In this document: positions 39,966 to 49,862 of the stretch, piece after piece
How positions within the stretch are numbered: position 1 is the first letter of the stretch
Layout of the letters: every line of letters starts with the position of its first letter
DNA from: Paenibacillus pabuli
GTDB taxonomy: Bacteria > Bacillota > Bacilli > Paenibacillales > Paenibacillaceae
Reading direction: 5' to 3'
Assembly (NCBI RefSeq): GCF_023101145.1
Contig: NZ_CP073714.1
Location: 2,480,001 to 2,544,000 of the forward strand
Length of the DNA stretch: 64,000 bases
Notes under the pieces: generated by a model
Told to the model about the DNA's origin: nothing
The model's input: only the letters and a program-made list of their open reading frames with translations
Databases searched by the model: none
Translations under genes and position numbers: made by a program

Positions 39966-42900
39966 ATGTTGAGACGGATTATGAAAAAAGGATTTGTGTT
40001 CTTAATCATTTTTTGCTTGGTAGTTGGCGGGGGCCAGTTCGTCCGCACAGCTCACGCCGATGATATGAATACCTATGAAGCCGAGGCCGAGGGAAATATT
40101 TTGCTTGGCAACGCGAAAATCTCTGATAGCCCGACGGCTTCAGGCGGCAAAAAGGTCGGAGGCATGTACCAAGGCAGTTCATTGCAATTTAACAATGTTA
40201 CTGTAAGTGAGACAGGAAATTATAAGATTTCCGTTTACTACATTTCAGGTGATTCGCGGCCGTTTAATATTAGTGCAAACGGCGGGGAGAAGCAATTTGA
40301 AGAACCGCCCAAGACAGTCGACTGGGATACGGTGGGAATATATGATGTGATCCTTCCGTTGAACGCTGGTGCCAACACCATCCTGATTGATGACAACAAC
40401 TGGTATTCTCCTGACATTGACAAGATTGTGATCCGCGGTTTGGACAGTGGCCACCCGGGAGAAGGGGGCGGAGACGACTGGAAGAAAAATTTGCATGGTG
40501 CAATCATTGAGGCAGAAGCAGCCGACAATATTTTGAAAGGCAATGCCAAGGTGGTGGACAGCAGTATCAGTTCAGGCGGAAAAAAAGTAACGGATCTGAA
40601 CAAAAACAGTTCACTGCAATTTACGAATGTTACTGTACCGGCAGATGGTACATATTTGATCCGAATATCTTATATCTCCGGTGACCAACGTCCTGTTTAT
40701 ATGCAGGTGAACAATGGCACGGATGAGATGATTGATCTGCCCAAAACGGCAAGCTGGAATACGGTAGGCACGTATGATGCGGAAGCTTCCCTTCATAAGG
40801 GAGTTAATACCATTACGTTCTCGGATCATGATTGGTACTCCCCCGATTTGGACCGAATTGAAGTAATCCCGTATACGCTTAGCTATGAAGCCGAAGATTC
40901 GGGCAATACGCTGACTGGTGAAGCGCGTGTAACAGAGAGTCCGAATGCTTCCGGTGGCAAAAAGGTTGGCTACCTGAATGGCGGGAGCTCCTTGACGTTC
41001 AACAAAATTATAGCCCCCATGACAGGTGATTACCGCGTTAAGGTTGATTATTTTTCCGGTGATCCGCGGAGTTTCTATGTCCATGCGAATGGTGGGGAAG
41101 AGCAGTTCCATGACCTTCCCAAAACCCCGGATTGGGATACGTTAGGTACGTATGATCTTACACTCCCATTAACTGAAGGCGAGAATACGATTACCTTTTC
41201 AGACAACAATGGCTATTCTCCCGATCTGGACCGGATTATCGTAGAGCCTGCGATAGAGACAGAACCCGAAAATCCAGGTGAAGGAGATGACGATCTGGGA
41301 ACACCGGGTAACTCGCAACGATACGGGGATATCACGGTGACTGATTACACCCATGGCCTTCTGGTATCGAATGGACAATACGAAGTGTCTTATAATACCC
41401 AGACTGGATTCGTCGGTTATAGCTGGGCAGAAGGGCAGAAGATGCGGGGGATTTTCAGCAGTATTAAACTTGGTGATAGCCTTGTTGAAACCAAAGGTTA
41501 TGAGAATCATGCAAGCGGTGGAGCACCGCTGGAGATTCAGGATGGATTCGGCAAAGGCATTGAGTTGAACTTTGTTCATACGTCAACTGGCAAACCAACC
41601 CTGAAGCAGATCTATCGGTTTTATGAAAATAAATCGTATTTCCTCAACCGTCTGGACGCCATCAGTGATACAGAGATCCAGAGTAATTACATGTCACCCA
41701 TTACCGTGAAAAATACGGGTGGTGTGGATATCGGCGTCAGCTCGGATAACCGCGTGCTTACGGTGCCTTTTGACAACGATGCATGGATTCGCTATAAATC
41801 TCAAACGATGAACCGGGCGGATACCAGTTACGAAATGACAACGGTATTCAATAACTCAACACGTAACGGTCTTGTGATCGGTTCAGTAACCCATGACATC
41901 TGGAAGACCGGTATTGACTGGAAAGGCTCAGCTAATCGTCTGAATGAATTTGCTGTGTATGGTGGTGCAGCGAGTGACGTTACTCGCGATACTCAGCCAC
42001 ATGGCAGCCTGACTGGTACTGAACTGTCCTCGCCACTGATTATGGTAGGTGGTTTCAGTGATTACCGCACAGGACTTGAAGAATACGGAAAAGCCAATGC
42101 AATTATTACACCTCCGCTAGCGTTGAATCCGGAGCTGCCACAAGGTGTTCCAGTAGGTTGGAATAGCTGGGGAGCTTATGACAGCAGCCTTTCGTATCAG
42201 AATGTAGTAGATGTATCGAATTATTTCAAGAACAGCTTGAAGAAGTTTAATAATAACGGCAATGTATTCATTAATATGGATTCCTACTGGGATAATCTGA
42301 GTGATGCAGAGCTTGCCCAAGCCGTATCTGTAATTAAGGACAATGGTCAGCATGCGGGCATCTATTGGGGACCATTTGTGTATTGGGGCAACGATATGAG
42401 CCAAAAAGTAGATGGTACCAACGGGCAATATACGTATGGTGATATTGTGCTTAAGGATGCCGAGGGGGAACCTCTGCCTACACTGGATGGAGCATATGCA
42501 CTGGATGTGACACATCCGGGGAGTCAAATGCGTATGAATTATTTTCTGGATAAGTTTAAATCACTTGGATTCACCTTCATCAAACTGGATTTCCTGACCC
42601 ATGGCTCACTGGAAGGCCAACATTATGATACAACTGTGACGACAGGGATCCAGGCATACAATGAAGGAATGCGTTACGTCGAAGAGCGATTGGATGGGAA
42701 AATGTTTATTAGTGCGTCTATTGCACCGATCTTTCCAAGTCAATATGCGCACAGCAGACGGATCTCTTGTGACACCTATGGCAAAATCAATGAGACGGAG
42801 TACATGCTCAATTCATTGACATATGGTTTCTGGCAAAATGGAACGATCTATTCTTATACAGACCCTGATCATCTGGCATTAAGCAGAGCATCCAGCCTGG

Positions 42901-44543
42901 AGGAAGCCCGTAGCCGCGTGAATTCCGGTGTAATTGCCGGTACGGTGATGCTGGATTCCGATGATGTGAATGATCCCAAGGCACAGGAATACATGACAGC
43001 ATTGTACAATAATACGGATGTTCTTCAGGTGGCGCTGAAAGGCAAAGTATTCAAGCCGCTTGAAGGGAATACGAATGCAAATGCTGCAGATACGTTTGTT
43101 CTAAAAGACGGCAATGATTATTACCTTGCCGTATTTAATTACAGCGCCAATAGTTCAGCGAACAAAACGATTCATTTGGGTCGTGCCGGATTGAATGAAT
43201 CCAAATCCTACATGTTACGAGATTTGTGGACAGGTGAATCTTCGTCAGCCACGGGTTCATGGTCCATCTCGCTTGGACCGGCTGAATCGAAGTTGGTTAA
43301 ATTGACCGAAAAAGCAGTCACCCCGGAAAACCCAGGCAACCCAGGCAACCCAGGTAATCCAGGCAACCCTGGCAACAATGGCAATACCAATAATACTAGC
43401 GGGAACTCCGGCAACAGCGTGACTCCGGAGAACGATACAGCAAAACTGGTCATCACAGCCGATATGCTGAAAGTGGACAGTGGGGCAGGGAAAGTCGTTG
43501 TGGACATCAAGGCTGGTACTCAGGAACTACAATTGTCATCTGCTGTTTTACGCCAGCTCGGCAACCATACACTGGAGGTGAAATCAGGCAAGCTAACCCT
43601 GCAAATACCTGCGAGTTTGTTCCAGCAGCTGTTGAGCAAGCTACCAGCGGGGCAACAGGAAGATAGTATAATTTCCTTGAAAATGGTTCCGCTTGGCAGT
43701 AAGGCTAAGGAGATCGTTGCTGCAGTGGAATCATCTTCCCGGGCAACGGTTTCCCTTAAGGGAGAAATCGTTGAATTCAGCCTTTCGGCAACAACTAAAT
43801 CAGGTACTACCGAAACACTCTCTGCGTTCGATCATCCAGTTACGCTGAGTCTGGCAGCGGCTGAAGGCTTCGACCCTTCACAGGGAGGAATATATTATAT
43901 TAACGAAAATGGGAAATTGGAATTTCTCAAATCGGATTACGTGAATGGCGTATTAACAACTAAAGTGAGCCACTTCAGCAAGTATGCCATTTTGCAACTG
44001 AATCGGACGTTTGCCGATGTTCCGGCCAATCATTGGGCCAGCTCTGTCATCAAGGAGTTGGCAGCAAAGGGCTATGTCGAAGGCACAAACGAAGATCAAT
44101 TTGAGCCAGGACGGGCAGTCACTCGCGCTGAATTCACCGCCATGCTCGTTCATTCTCTGGGACTGACCGTAGCGGGGAAAGTACAATTTACAGATGTAGC
44201 GACAGCTGCCTGGTACGCGGAACCCATCTCGATTGCGACCCAAGCCGGTATTGTCAACGGCCGAAGCGCAGCCAGTTTCCAGCCGGACGCACAGATTACC
44301 CGTGAAGAAATTACGGTGATGCTGATGAAAGCATACGAACTGAATGATGGTAAAGTGCCTGTTGGTTCTACAGATATCTTGTTTACAGATATGGCTCAGG
44401 TTTCTTCATGGGCAGCTGTTTCGGTGAAGGATGCAGCCCGCCTAGGACTGGTCCAAGGCCAAAAACAAGGACAGTTTGTACCTAAAGGGATCGCTTCCCG
44501 TTCAGAGGCGGCTCAGGTCATCTATAACCTGATTTTGAAGTAA
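39966..44543 (+). CDS. giant SLH-anchored clan GH-D glycosidase with three binding modules
   Basis: 1525-residue surface enzyme. Order: signal peptide (to about residue 31, HADD); three CBM35/CBM6-like modules of about 120 residues each (about 37-158, 178-300, 304-425), all with the YEAE start and WYSPD/GYSPD calcium-like end; a clan GH-D catalytic region (about 450-1100) with GWNSWGAYDSS, likely nucleophile Asp875 in FIKLDFLTHGS and acid/base Asp936 in SRRISCD; a Pro-Gly-Asn linker; a beta-rich spacer; three SLH units (about 1345-1525) for wall binding. The catalytic part is a paralogue of the cytoplasmic enzyme at 33.5 kb, so the same linkage seems to be cut outside and inside. GGAGG precedes ATG 39966. 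Confidence 0.87.
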   Translation: MLRRIMKKGFVFLIIFCLVVGGGQFVRTAHADDMNTYEAEAEGNILLGNAKISDSPTASGGKKVGGMYQGSSLQFNNVTVSETGNYKISVYYISGDSRPFNISANGGEKQFEEPPKTVDWDTVGIYDVILPLNAGANTILIDDNNWYSPDIDKIVIRGLDSGHPGEGGGDDWKKNLHGAIIEAEAADNILKGNAKVVDSSISSGGKKVTDLNKNSSLQFTNVTVPADGTYLIRISYISGDQRPVYMQVNNGTDEMIDLPKTASWNTVGTYDAEASLHKGVNTITFSDHDWYSPDLDRIEVIPYTLSYEAEDSGNTLTGEARVTESPNASGGKKVGYLNGGSSLTFNKIIAPMTGDYRVKVDYFSGDPRSFYVHANGGEEQFHDLPKTPDWDTLGTYDLTLPLTEGENTITFSDNNGYSPDLDRIIVEPAIETEPENPGEGDDDLGTPGNSQRYGDITVTDYTHGLLVSNGQYEVSYNTQTGFVGYSWAEGQKMRGIFSSIKLGDSLVETKGYENHASGGAPLEIQDGFGKGIELNFVHTSTGKPTLKQIYRFYENKSYFLNRLDAISDTEIQSNYMSPITVKNTGGVDIGVSSDNRVLTVPFDNDAWIRYKSQTMNRADTSYEMTTVFNNSTRNGLVIGSVTHDIWKTGIDWKGSANRLNEFAVYGGAASDVTRDTQPHGSLTGTELSSPLIMVGGFSDYRTGLEEYGKANAIITPPLALNPELPQGVPVGWNSWGAYDSSLSYQNVVDVSNYFKNSLKKFNNNGNVFINMDSYWDNLSDAELAQAVSVIKDNGQHAGIYWGPFVYWGNDMSQKVDGTNGQYTYGDIVLKDAEGEPLPTLDGAYALDVTHPGSQMRMNYFLDKFKSLGFTFIKLDFLTHGSLEGQHYDTTVTTGIQAYNEGMRYVEERLDGKMFISASIAPIFPSQYAHSRRISCDTYGKINETEYMLNSLTYGFWQNGTIYSYTDPDHLALSRASSLEEARSRVNSGVIAGTVMLDSDDVNDPKAQEYMTALYNNTDVLQVALKGKVFKPLEGNTNANAADTFVLKDGNDYYLAVFNYSANSSANKTIHLGRAGLNESKSYMLRDLWTGESSSATGSWSISLGPAESKLVKLTEKAVTPENPGNPGNPGNPGNPGNNGNTNNTSGNSGNSVTPENDTAKLVITADMLKVDSGAGKVVVDIKAGTQELQLSSAVLRQLGNHTLEVKSGKLTLQIPASLFQQLLSKLPAGQQEDSIISLKMVPLGSKAKEIVAAVESSSRATVSLKGEIVEFSLSATTKSGTTETLSAFDHPVTLSLAAAEGFDPSQGGIYYINENGKLEFLKSDYVNGVLTTKVSHFSKYAILQLNRTFADVPANHWASSVIKELAAKGYVEGTNEDQFEPGRAVTRAEFTAMLVHSLGLTVAGKVQFTDVATAAWYAEPISIATQAGIVNGRSAASFQPDAQITREEITVMLMKAYELNDGKVPVGSTDILFTDMAQVSSWAAVSVKDAARLGLVQGQKQGQFVPKGIASRSEAAQVIYNLILK

Positions 44544-44548
44544 GTTAT

Positions 44549-44579
44549 AAGGCTGCGAATTGCATCGCAGCCTTATTTT
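44549..44579 (+). terminator. intrinsic terminator
   Basis: AAGGCTGCGA/TCGCAGCCTT with a 6-nt loop, then ATTTTC. Confidence 0.88.
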
Positions 44580-44627
44580 CATAACTTAGAATAACAGATG
44601 ATTTCCCCTATGGATTGTAAGAATGCG

Positions 44628-44660
44628 ATATGGCTAATTTAAGTCCTCCTTCCTACAATA
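44628..44660 (+). promoter_or_regulatory. promoter with TATGG box 25 nt before -10 (GH36 gene)
   Basis: TATGG at 44629-44633, TACAAT at 44654-44659, and TCCTCCTTCCTACAAT (44644-44659), which agrees at 14 of 16 positions with the element before the SLH enzyme. Confidence 0.5.
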
Positions 44661-44718
44661 ATATGTATGTTCACAACACACAGCATGAGGGTAACAGGAA
44701 CTCGAAAGGATGATAAAC

Positions 44719-46830
44719 TTGACGATTCAATATAATGAACAACTACGTATATTTGCAATACAGACGCAACATTCGTCCTACATTTTCGGAATTAATGAGA
44801 GAGAACACCTCCAGCACTTGTATTGGGGTAATCCCGTGGACATCGAGGACAGTGCTCCGTTGCTCCATCTACAATCCCACAGCTCTTTTGACGCGGAAGT
44901 GGAAGGAGAGGTGGAGGAGTTCAGCTTCTGGGGAGGAGCATCTTATACAGAGCCATCTCTGAAGCTGCGTATGTCTGATGGTATCCGTGATCTTCAGGTA
45001 AAGTATGACCGTCACGAAATCATTGAACAGGATGGCAGACAGACGTTGATTATCACGTTGAAGGATCAGGTGTATGCACTTGAAACGCAGCTGGTATATC
45101 GGGTCATCCCGGAATTCGACCTGGTGGAGCGTTATGCCAATATCGTAAATAAGGGGCAAGAGGATATCGTTCTGGAGAGCATGCAATCTGCAGCCTGGAC
45201 TGTGCCATATCTCCAGGATTACCGTCTGACACATGTTACGGGGAAATGGTCGGGTGAATTCCAACTACGCAATACCATTTTGACAGAGGGAAAAAAGGTA
45301 CTTGAATCGCGGAGAGGTTTCACCGACGGTCATGCTAACCCATGGTTTGCCATTGATAATGGTCTTTCGACAGAAAGCGGCGGCGGGGTATGGTTTGGTG
45401 CTCTGGCCTGGAGCGGCAACTGGAAGATTGTCGCTGAGAAGACCCCGTTCACGCATGTGCGGGTCACAGGTGGCATCAATGATTTTGACAATGAATGGCT
45501 GCTGGGTGCGGGTGAAACGTTTGAGACGCCTGTCTTTGTCGGCGGATTCAGCCCAGAAGGCTTTGGCGGAATGAGCCACCGCTTGCACCAATATCAATAC
45601 AATTACATACTGCCTCGCAGTGAAATCGGGAAAGTGCTGTACAACTCATGGGAAGCTACCTACTTCGATGTTAACGCACAGGACCAAATGGCGCTTGCCG
45701 AGCGGGCAGCCAAGATGGGCGTTGAGCTGTTCGTCGTGGATGACGGCTGGTTTGGACAGCGGCATTCCGACCGAGCTGGGTTGGGCGACTGGAACGTGAA
45801 TAAGGAGAAGTTCCCGAACGGACTTGTGGAGCTGATTGACCGGGTTCAAGGACTTGGGATGGAGTTTGGCATATGGGTAGAGCCCGAGTCGGTCAATCCG
45901 GATAGTGATCTTTATAGAGAACATCCAGACTGGGTATATCATTTTGAGACCCGAGGACGTACGGAGCTTCGCAATCAGCTGCTGCTGAACATTTCCAAGC
46001 CGGAGGTTAAGCAATACATTATCCATTTTATGACCGAACTGCTTGGCAACCATGAGATTAAGTTCATTAAATGGGACATGAACCGGACCATCACGGAGCC
46101 TGGCATGAAGGGGCACCCTATTAACCGCCAGAAAGAAGTATGGGTAAGGCATGTCCAGAGTCTCTATGATATATGGGCACAGCTGAGAGCCAAGTTCCCG
46201 GATGTGGAGTTTGAGACTTGCGCAGGAGGTGGCTCGCGGATTGATCTGGGCATCTTCCGTTATGCCGACCAATCCTGGCCGAGTGACAATACGGATGCGT
46301 TCGACCGTCTGAGCATTCAGGAAGGGTTCTCGTATACGTACGCGCCACGTATGATGACCTGTTGGGTAACCGAGTCACCTACAGGAATGAACGGTCGAAA
46401 CGTCTCCCTGAAGTATCGTTTCCACAGTGCAATGATGGGCACGCTTGGTATTGGCTCCAATCTGAACGAGTGGAGTGATGAGTGGATTGAGCAATCTGGG
46501 GAATTCATCAGTCAGTACAAAGCCATTCGCCACTTGGTGCAATTCGGCAGACAATTCCGCCTGACTTCGCTTCGTCATAAGGGGGTTACGGCTGTCCAGT
46601 ACAGCGATGCTGACGGAAGTGAACATGTTCTATTCGCTTTTCTTCACTCGCAGAAGCTGGGTGAACCGTTGCCTAGACTGCGTTTGGAAGGCCTTCAGGC
46701 TGACAAGACCTATCTCATTGAAGAGCTGGGGTTATCGGTCAGTGGGCGTGCGCTGATGAACATCGGAGTGGAACTTCCGTTACGTGGCGATTTCGACAGC
46801 CTGGTGTATCGTATCCGTGAGCAGGTGTAA
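44719..46830 (+). CDS. alpha-galactosidase, GH36, cytoplasmic
   Basis: 703-residue GH36 enzyme of the usual bacterial length and no signal peptide; it hydrolyses alpha-1,6-galactose in melibiose- or raffinose-like oligosaccharides. The barrel has NSWEATYFDV, VDDGWFGQR, WVEPESVNPDSDL, the nucleophile Asp453 in KWDMNR, CAGGGSRIDLG and the acid/base Asp523 in SDNTDAFDR. The TTG at 44719 has AAAGGATG at good distance and gives the start TIQYNEQLRIFAIQT; the ATG at 44710 has the AAAGG too close. It lies between the surface enzyme and the sensor kinase and shares the TATGG promoter. Confidence 0.93.
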   Translation: MTIQYNEQLRIFAIQTQHSSYIFGINEREHLQHLYWGNPVDIEDSAPLLHLQSHSSFDAEVEGEVEEFSFWGGASYTEPSLKLRMSDGIRDLQVKYDRHEIIEQDGRQTLIITLKDQVYALETQLVYRVIPEFDLVERYANIVNKGQEDIVLESMQSAAWTVPYLQDYRLTHVTGKWSGEFQLRNTILTEGKKVLESRRGFTDGHANPWFAIDNGLSTESGGGVWFGALAWSGNWKIVAEKTPFTHVRVTGGINDFDNEWLLGAGETFETPVFVGGFSPEGFGGMSHRLHQYQYNYILPRSEIGKVLYNSWEATYFDVNAQDQMALAERAAKMGVELFVVDDGWFGQRHSDRAGLGDWNVNKEKFPNGLVELIDRVQGLGMEFGIWVEPESVNPDSDLYREHPDWVYHFETRGRTELRNQLLLNISKPEVKQYIIHFMTELLGNHEIKFIKWDMNRTITEPGMKGHPINRQKEVWVRHVQSLYDIWAQLRAKFPDVEFETCAGGGSRIDLGIFRYADQSWPSDNTDAFDRLSIQEGFSYTYAPRMMTCWVTESPTGMNGRNVSLKYRFHSAMMGTLGIGSNLNEWSDEWIEQSGEFISQYKAIRHLVQFGRQFRLTSLRHKGVTAVQYSDADGSEHVLFAFLHSQKLGEPLPRLRLEGLQADKTYLIEELGLSVSGRALMNIGVELPLRGDFDSLVYRIREQV

Positions 46831-46849
46831 TGATTCTATAGAACTGTTT

Positions 46850-46896
46850 AAAAGGAGTGCTTTGCAAGCCGATAGTGGCTGCAACGCACTCCTTTT
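46850..46896. terminator. bidirectional terminator between GH36 and sensor kinase genes
   Basis: AAAAGGAGTGC pairs with GCACTCCTTTT; A and T runs on either side make it work on both strands. The last bases overlap the kinase stop region. Confidence 0.88.
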
Positions 46897-48654
46897 CTAT
46901 TGAATCTCTTTTTGTGGCAGTCGGATTTGGACCGTGGTTCCCATGCCCAGTTTGCTATACACTTTAACACCGTAGTATTCACCAAATTTTAGCTTAATTC
47001 GCCGATCCACATTGGAAATGCCATAGCCTCTGCCTTCTTTCTCTTCAAACAAAGACTGAAGCGTCTCACGCCGCATACCCATCCCATCGTCTATAACAGA
47101 TAAGATAATACTATTATTCTCAATGACGCCCTTGATATGGATATTGAGGGGCCGATCCTGATTCCAAAGTGCATGAATCACTGCATTCTCCACAAAAGGC
47201 TGTAACGCAAGCTTCACGGTTGAGTAGGGCAGGATCGATTGATCTATCGTGTAGATGATGTTCAGCTTGCCTTTAAATCGAATAAGCTGTATGGCATTAT
47301 AGCTCTGCGTCAGTTTTAATTCCTCATTGATGGTCAGGATGCTCTTTCCTTTATTGAGGGATATCCGATAAAACTTGGCCAGATGAAGGACCATATCCTG
47401 AATCTGGGGATCCTGATGCTTTACGGCCAGAGAGGAGATCGAGCCGAGTGTATTATACAGAAAATGAGGATTGATCTGGGCTTGAAGCAGGTCAAGCTCG
47501 GCTTCCTTGCTCTGTAACTCCTTCTGGTAGACTTCTGTAACCAGACTTTTCAGCCGGGTTGTCATCTGCTCAAATGCAAAGTGAAGCTGTCCGATCTCAT
47601 CACTGCCCATTTGTTCCTCATGGGTAGGGTTGAAATCCCCTCGTTCAATGCGCCGAATCATCCGTATTAACGTCCTGATACGTTTGCTGAACAGCGAGGC
47701 CGTAATATAGATGAGCAGCAGCGCCACGCCGATGAAGCTCAGTGAAATTTTGATAATAAGCTGAGAGAGGGATTTGGCATCCTTGATAATACTGTCGTAA
47801 GGGAAGATGGACACCGTTTTCCAGCCATTTTTGAGCGTGTTATACACCGCTAGAGCCTTGACCCCTTGATACGTTGTATCAAATCTGCCTGAAGGCGTCT
47901 CGTCAAAATTTTGATGAAGCAATTCGGGCAGGCTTGTGTTGATCAACTGCTTGTCCGCTGAAGATAAAATAATACCTTTGTCATTGATGATAAAGATATC
48001 CTTACCGCCTGCTTCTTTTTCCATGAGAGAATAGATGACAGACTCGGAAATTTGAAAGACCAGCATGCCGTAGGGATACTGATTACTATTGTTGTTCAGC
48101 AGCCGGGCAAGCGTGAACATGGCGGGACCATTCTCGGTCTGCGGCGATGAGAGATGAATAATGTTCCCGTACGATTGTTTCAACTTGTGGAACAGTTCCG
48201 TATTTTCAACCTCAGGTGTAATCGGCTTGATATAATAATTGTCTTTGGGCAGCGATGGATTGTCCGAATAAATGAATGCGCTATCAAAATCAGGATAGGC
48301 AGCCATCACCGTGTCAATTCGATTGCCAATATAATTATAGACATCCAGATAGGATGGATCATCCTGATATTCGTTCGTAAGGTAATTGGCAAGCCGGTTA
48401 TCCAAATAAATGGAGGCGGAAATATGTTCGTAGCTGTCCAGTTTATTCTCCAGATTTTTAGTGATCTGAGCTGTTGAATTCGTCATGTTGATATAGATCT
48501 GCTCGGTAAGTTTTGTTTTGGTAAGTTCATAGGAGAAATAAACCAACAACATCATCGGAATGATGGTAACGAGTACAAATACCATAAATAGTTTGGAACG
48601 AAAGGTCAGGTTAACAAAAGGCATGTATATGTATTTTCGATAGAATTGGCGCAT
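46897..48654 (-). CDS. YesM-type sensor histidine kinase
   Basis: 585 residues: first span (LFMVFVLVTIIPMMLLVYFS), a large external sensor domain (about residues 45-290), second span (ISLSFIGVALLLIYITASLF), HAMP, then the His_kinase domain with the phospho-histidine in QINPHFLYNTLGSI and a C-terminal ATPase with the N box FVENAVIHAL and DDGMGM. This is the lytS/YesM kinase class that pairs with YesN regulators, here the one at 38.1 kb. The ATG at 48654 has AGAGAGGG upstream; the longer frame to 48723 is not family-like. It is divergent from the second importer and convergent with the GH36 gene. Confidence 0.92.
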   Translation of the reverse strand: MRQFYRKYIYMPFVNLTFRSKLFMVFVLVTIIPMMLLVYFSYELTKTKLTEQIYINMTNSTAQITKNLENKLDSYEHISASIYLDNRLANYLTNEYQDDPSYLDVYNYIGNRIDTVMAAYPDFDSAFIYSDNPSLPKDNYYIKPITPEVENTELFHKLKQSYGNIIHLSSPQTENGPAMFTLARLLNNNSNQYPYGMLVFQISESVIYSLMEKEAGGKDIFIINDKGIILSSADKQLINTSLPELLHQNFDETPSGRFDTTYQGVKALAVYNTLKNGWKTVSIFPYDSIIKDAKSLSQLIIKISLSFIGVALLLIYITASLFSKRIRTLIRMIRRIERGDFNPTHEEQMGSDEIGQLHFAFEQMTTRLKSLVTEVYQKELQSKEAELDLLQAQINPHFLYNTLGSISSLAVKHQDPQIQDMVLHLAKFYRISLNKGKSILTINEELKLTQSYNAIQLIRFKGKLNIIYTIDQSILPYSTVKLALQPFVENAVIHALWNQDRPLNIHIKGVIENNSIILSVIDDGMGMRRETLQSLFEEKEGRGYGISNVDRRIKLKFGEYYGVKVYSKLGMGTTVQIRLPQKEIQ

Positions 48655-48778
48655 TAGGTAGCCCTCTCTTGACTGATTATTCGTTGCACAGTTCATCATA
48701 GCAGAGTAAATATTGAAATCCAATCCTCTCTTTGCACAAAAACATCTTTAAAAAGCGGTATCTTTCGGAGAATTCGAC

Positions 48779-48809
48779 TATGGCAAGCAATCTGCGTGAA
48801 ATTTATGAT
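48779..48809 (+). promoter_or_regulatory. promoter with TATGG box 25 nt before -10 (second importer)
   Basis: TATGG at 48779-48783 and TATGAT at 48804-48809 start 25 nt apart, as in the two units upstream. The middle block is weaker. It lies about 70 nt before the permease start. Confidence 0.45.
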
Positions 48810-48877
48810 AAATAGGAGAGAAGTTGACTCAAGATATGGCCGGCCATGCTGCTGTATAGAAAAAGGGAGGGTATTTA

Positions 48878-49834
48878 ATGCATAAGGTAAGCGCTATCAA
48901 AACAGTCAGGAGCAATAATCTGATAAGCAGACTAAAAGAGCAAAAATGGTTATTCGTGCTTATGCTTCCTGCCTTCATTGCGACATTGTTATTTTCCTAT
49001 GGTCCGATGTTTGGACTATATATGGCGTTTACGAATTATCAGCCGGGTGGGGGATCATTTTTTTACCAGTTCTTCCATGCCGAATTTGTAGGTTTCCAGT
49101 GGTTTGAGTATTTCTTTACTACAGGGGATTTCTATCGGGTTATGCGTAATACGCTTGCGACAAGCTTGCTTACACTGTTCTTCGGATTTCCTGCTCCAAT
49201 TATTCTTGCGCTTGTGTTGAATGAAGCGAGACAGGGATTTTTCAAACGTTTTGTTCAGACCGTTTCTTATCTGCCGCATTTTATCTCTTGGGTTATTGCA
49301 GCCAACATTGTAATTACGCTGCTGGCTTCCGATGGAATGCTTAACAATATTCTGGTTCTGCTGGGCATTGTCAAAGAACCCGTCGCATTTTTGCAGAACG
49401 GGCCGCTATTCTGGTGGATTATTGCACTGTCGAACATGTGGAAAGAGATGGGTTTCAGCGCCATAATGTATCTCGCCGCGATCGCTTCCATAAATCCGGA
49501 ACTCTACGAAGCGGCCAGGGTGGACGGAGCCAGCCGATTTAAGCAAATGTGGCATATTACGCTGCCATCCATGCGCCCTACCATTGTCATATTGGCTATT
49601 CTCGCGGTCGGAGGCATTTTGAATGCAGGATTTGAACAGCAATACCTGCTGCAAAATAACACGGTGCTTGAATACTCCGAAGTTATTGATATTTATGCCT
49701 ACAAATACGGACTACAGAACAGCATGTTCTCTTACGGAGCGGCCGTGGGGATGTTCAAATCCGTTGTTGCCTTTATTCTTGTCCTCATCGTGAACCGGAT
49801 TTCCAGAAAAGTGAACGACCAGGCGTTGTTCTAA
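48878..49834 (+). CDS. CUT1 sugar ABC transporter permease (LplB type), second importer
   Basis: 318-residue permease with about six spans and the EAA loop YEAARVDGASRFKQMWHITL. AAAAAGGGAGG precedes ATG 48878. The order permease-permease-lipoprotein repeats that of the 25.5-29.1 kb importer, but the proteins are different enough to be separate systems rather than a recent duplication. Adjacent and divergent to the YesM kinase, so likely induced by that pair. Confidence 0.93.
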   Translation: MHKVSAIKTVRSNNLISRLKEQKWLFVLMLPAFIATLLFSYGPMFGLYMAFTNYQPGGGSFFYQFFHAEFVGFQWFEYFFTTGDFYRVMRNTLATSLLTLFFGFPAPIILALVLNEARQGFFKRFVQTVSYLPHFISWVIAANIVITLLASDGMLNNILVLLGIVKEPVAFLQNGPLFWWIIALSNMWKEMGFSAIMYLAAIASINPELYEAARVDGASRFKQMWHITLPSMRPTIVILAILAVGGILNAGFEQQYLLQNNTVLEYSEVIDIYAYKYGLQNSMFSYGAAVGMFKSVVAFILVLIVNRISRKVNDQALF

Positions 49835-49862
49835 TTAGAAAAGACAGAGGGGAGCGCTTGTG

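Noticed and set aside
43320..43400. Tandem short repeats that might suggest a CRISPR-like or satellite array
   Set aside because: They are in-frame Pro-Gly-Asn codons of the linker of the SLH enzyme.
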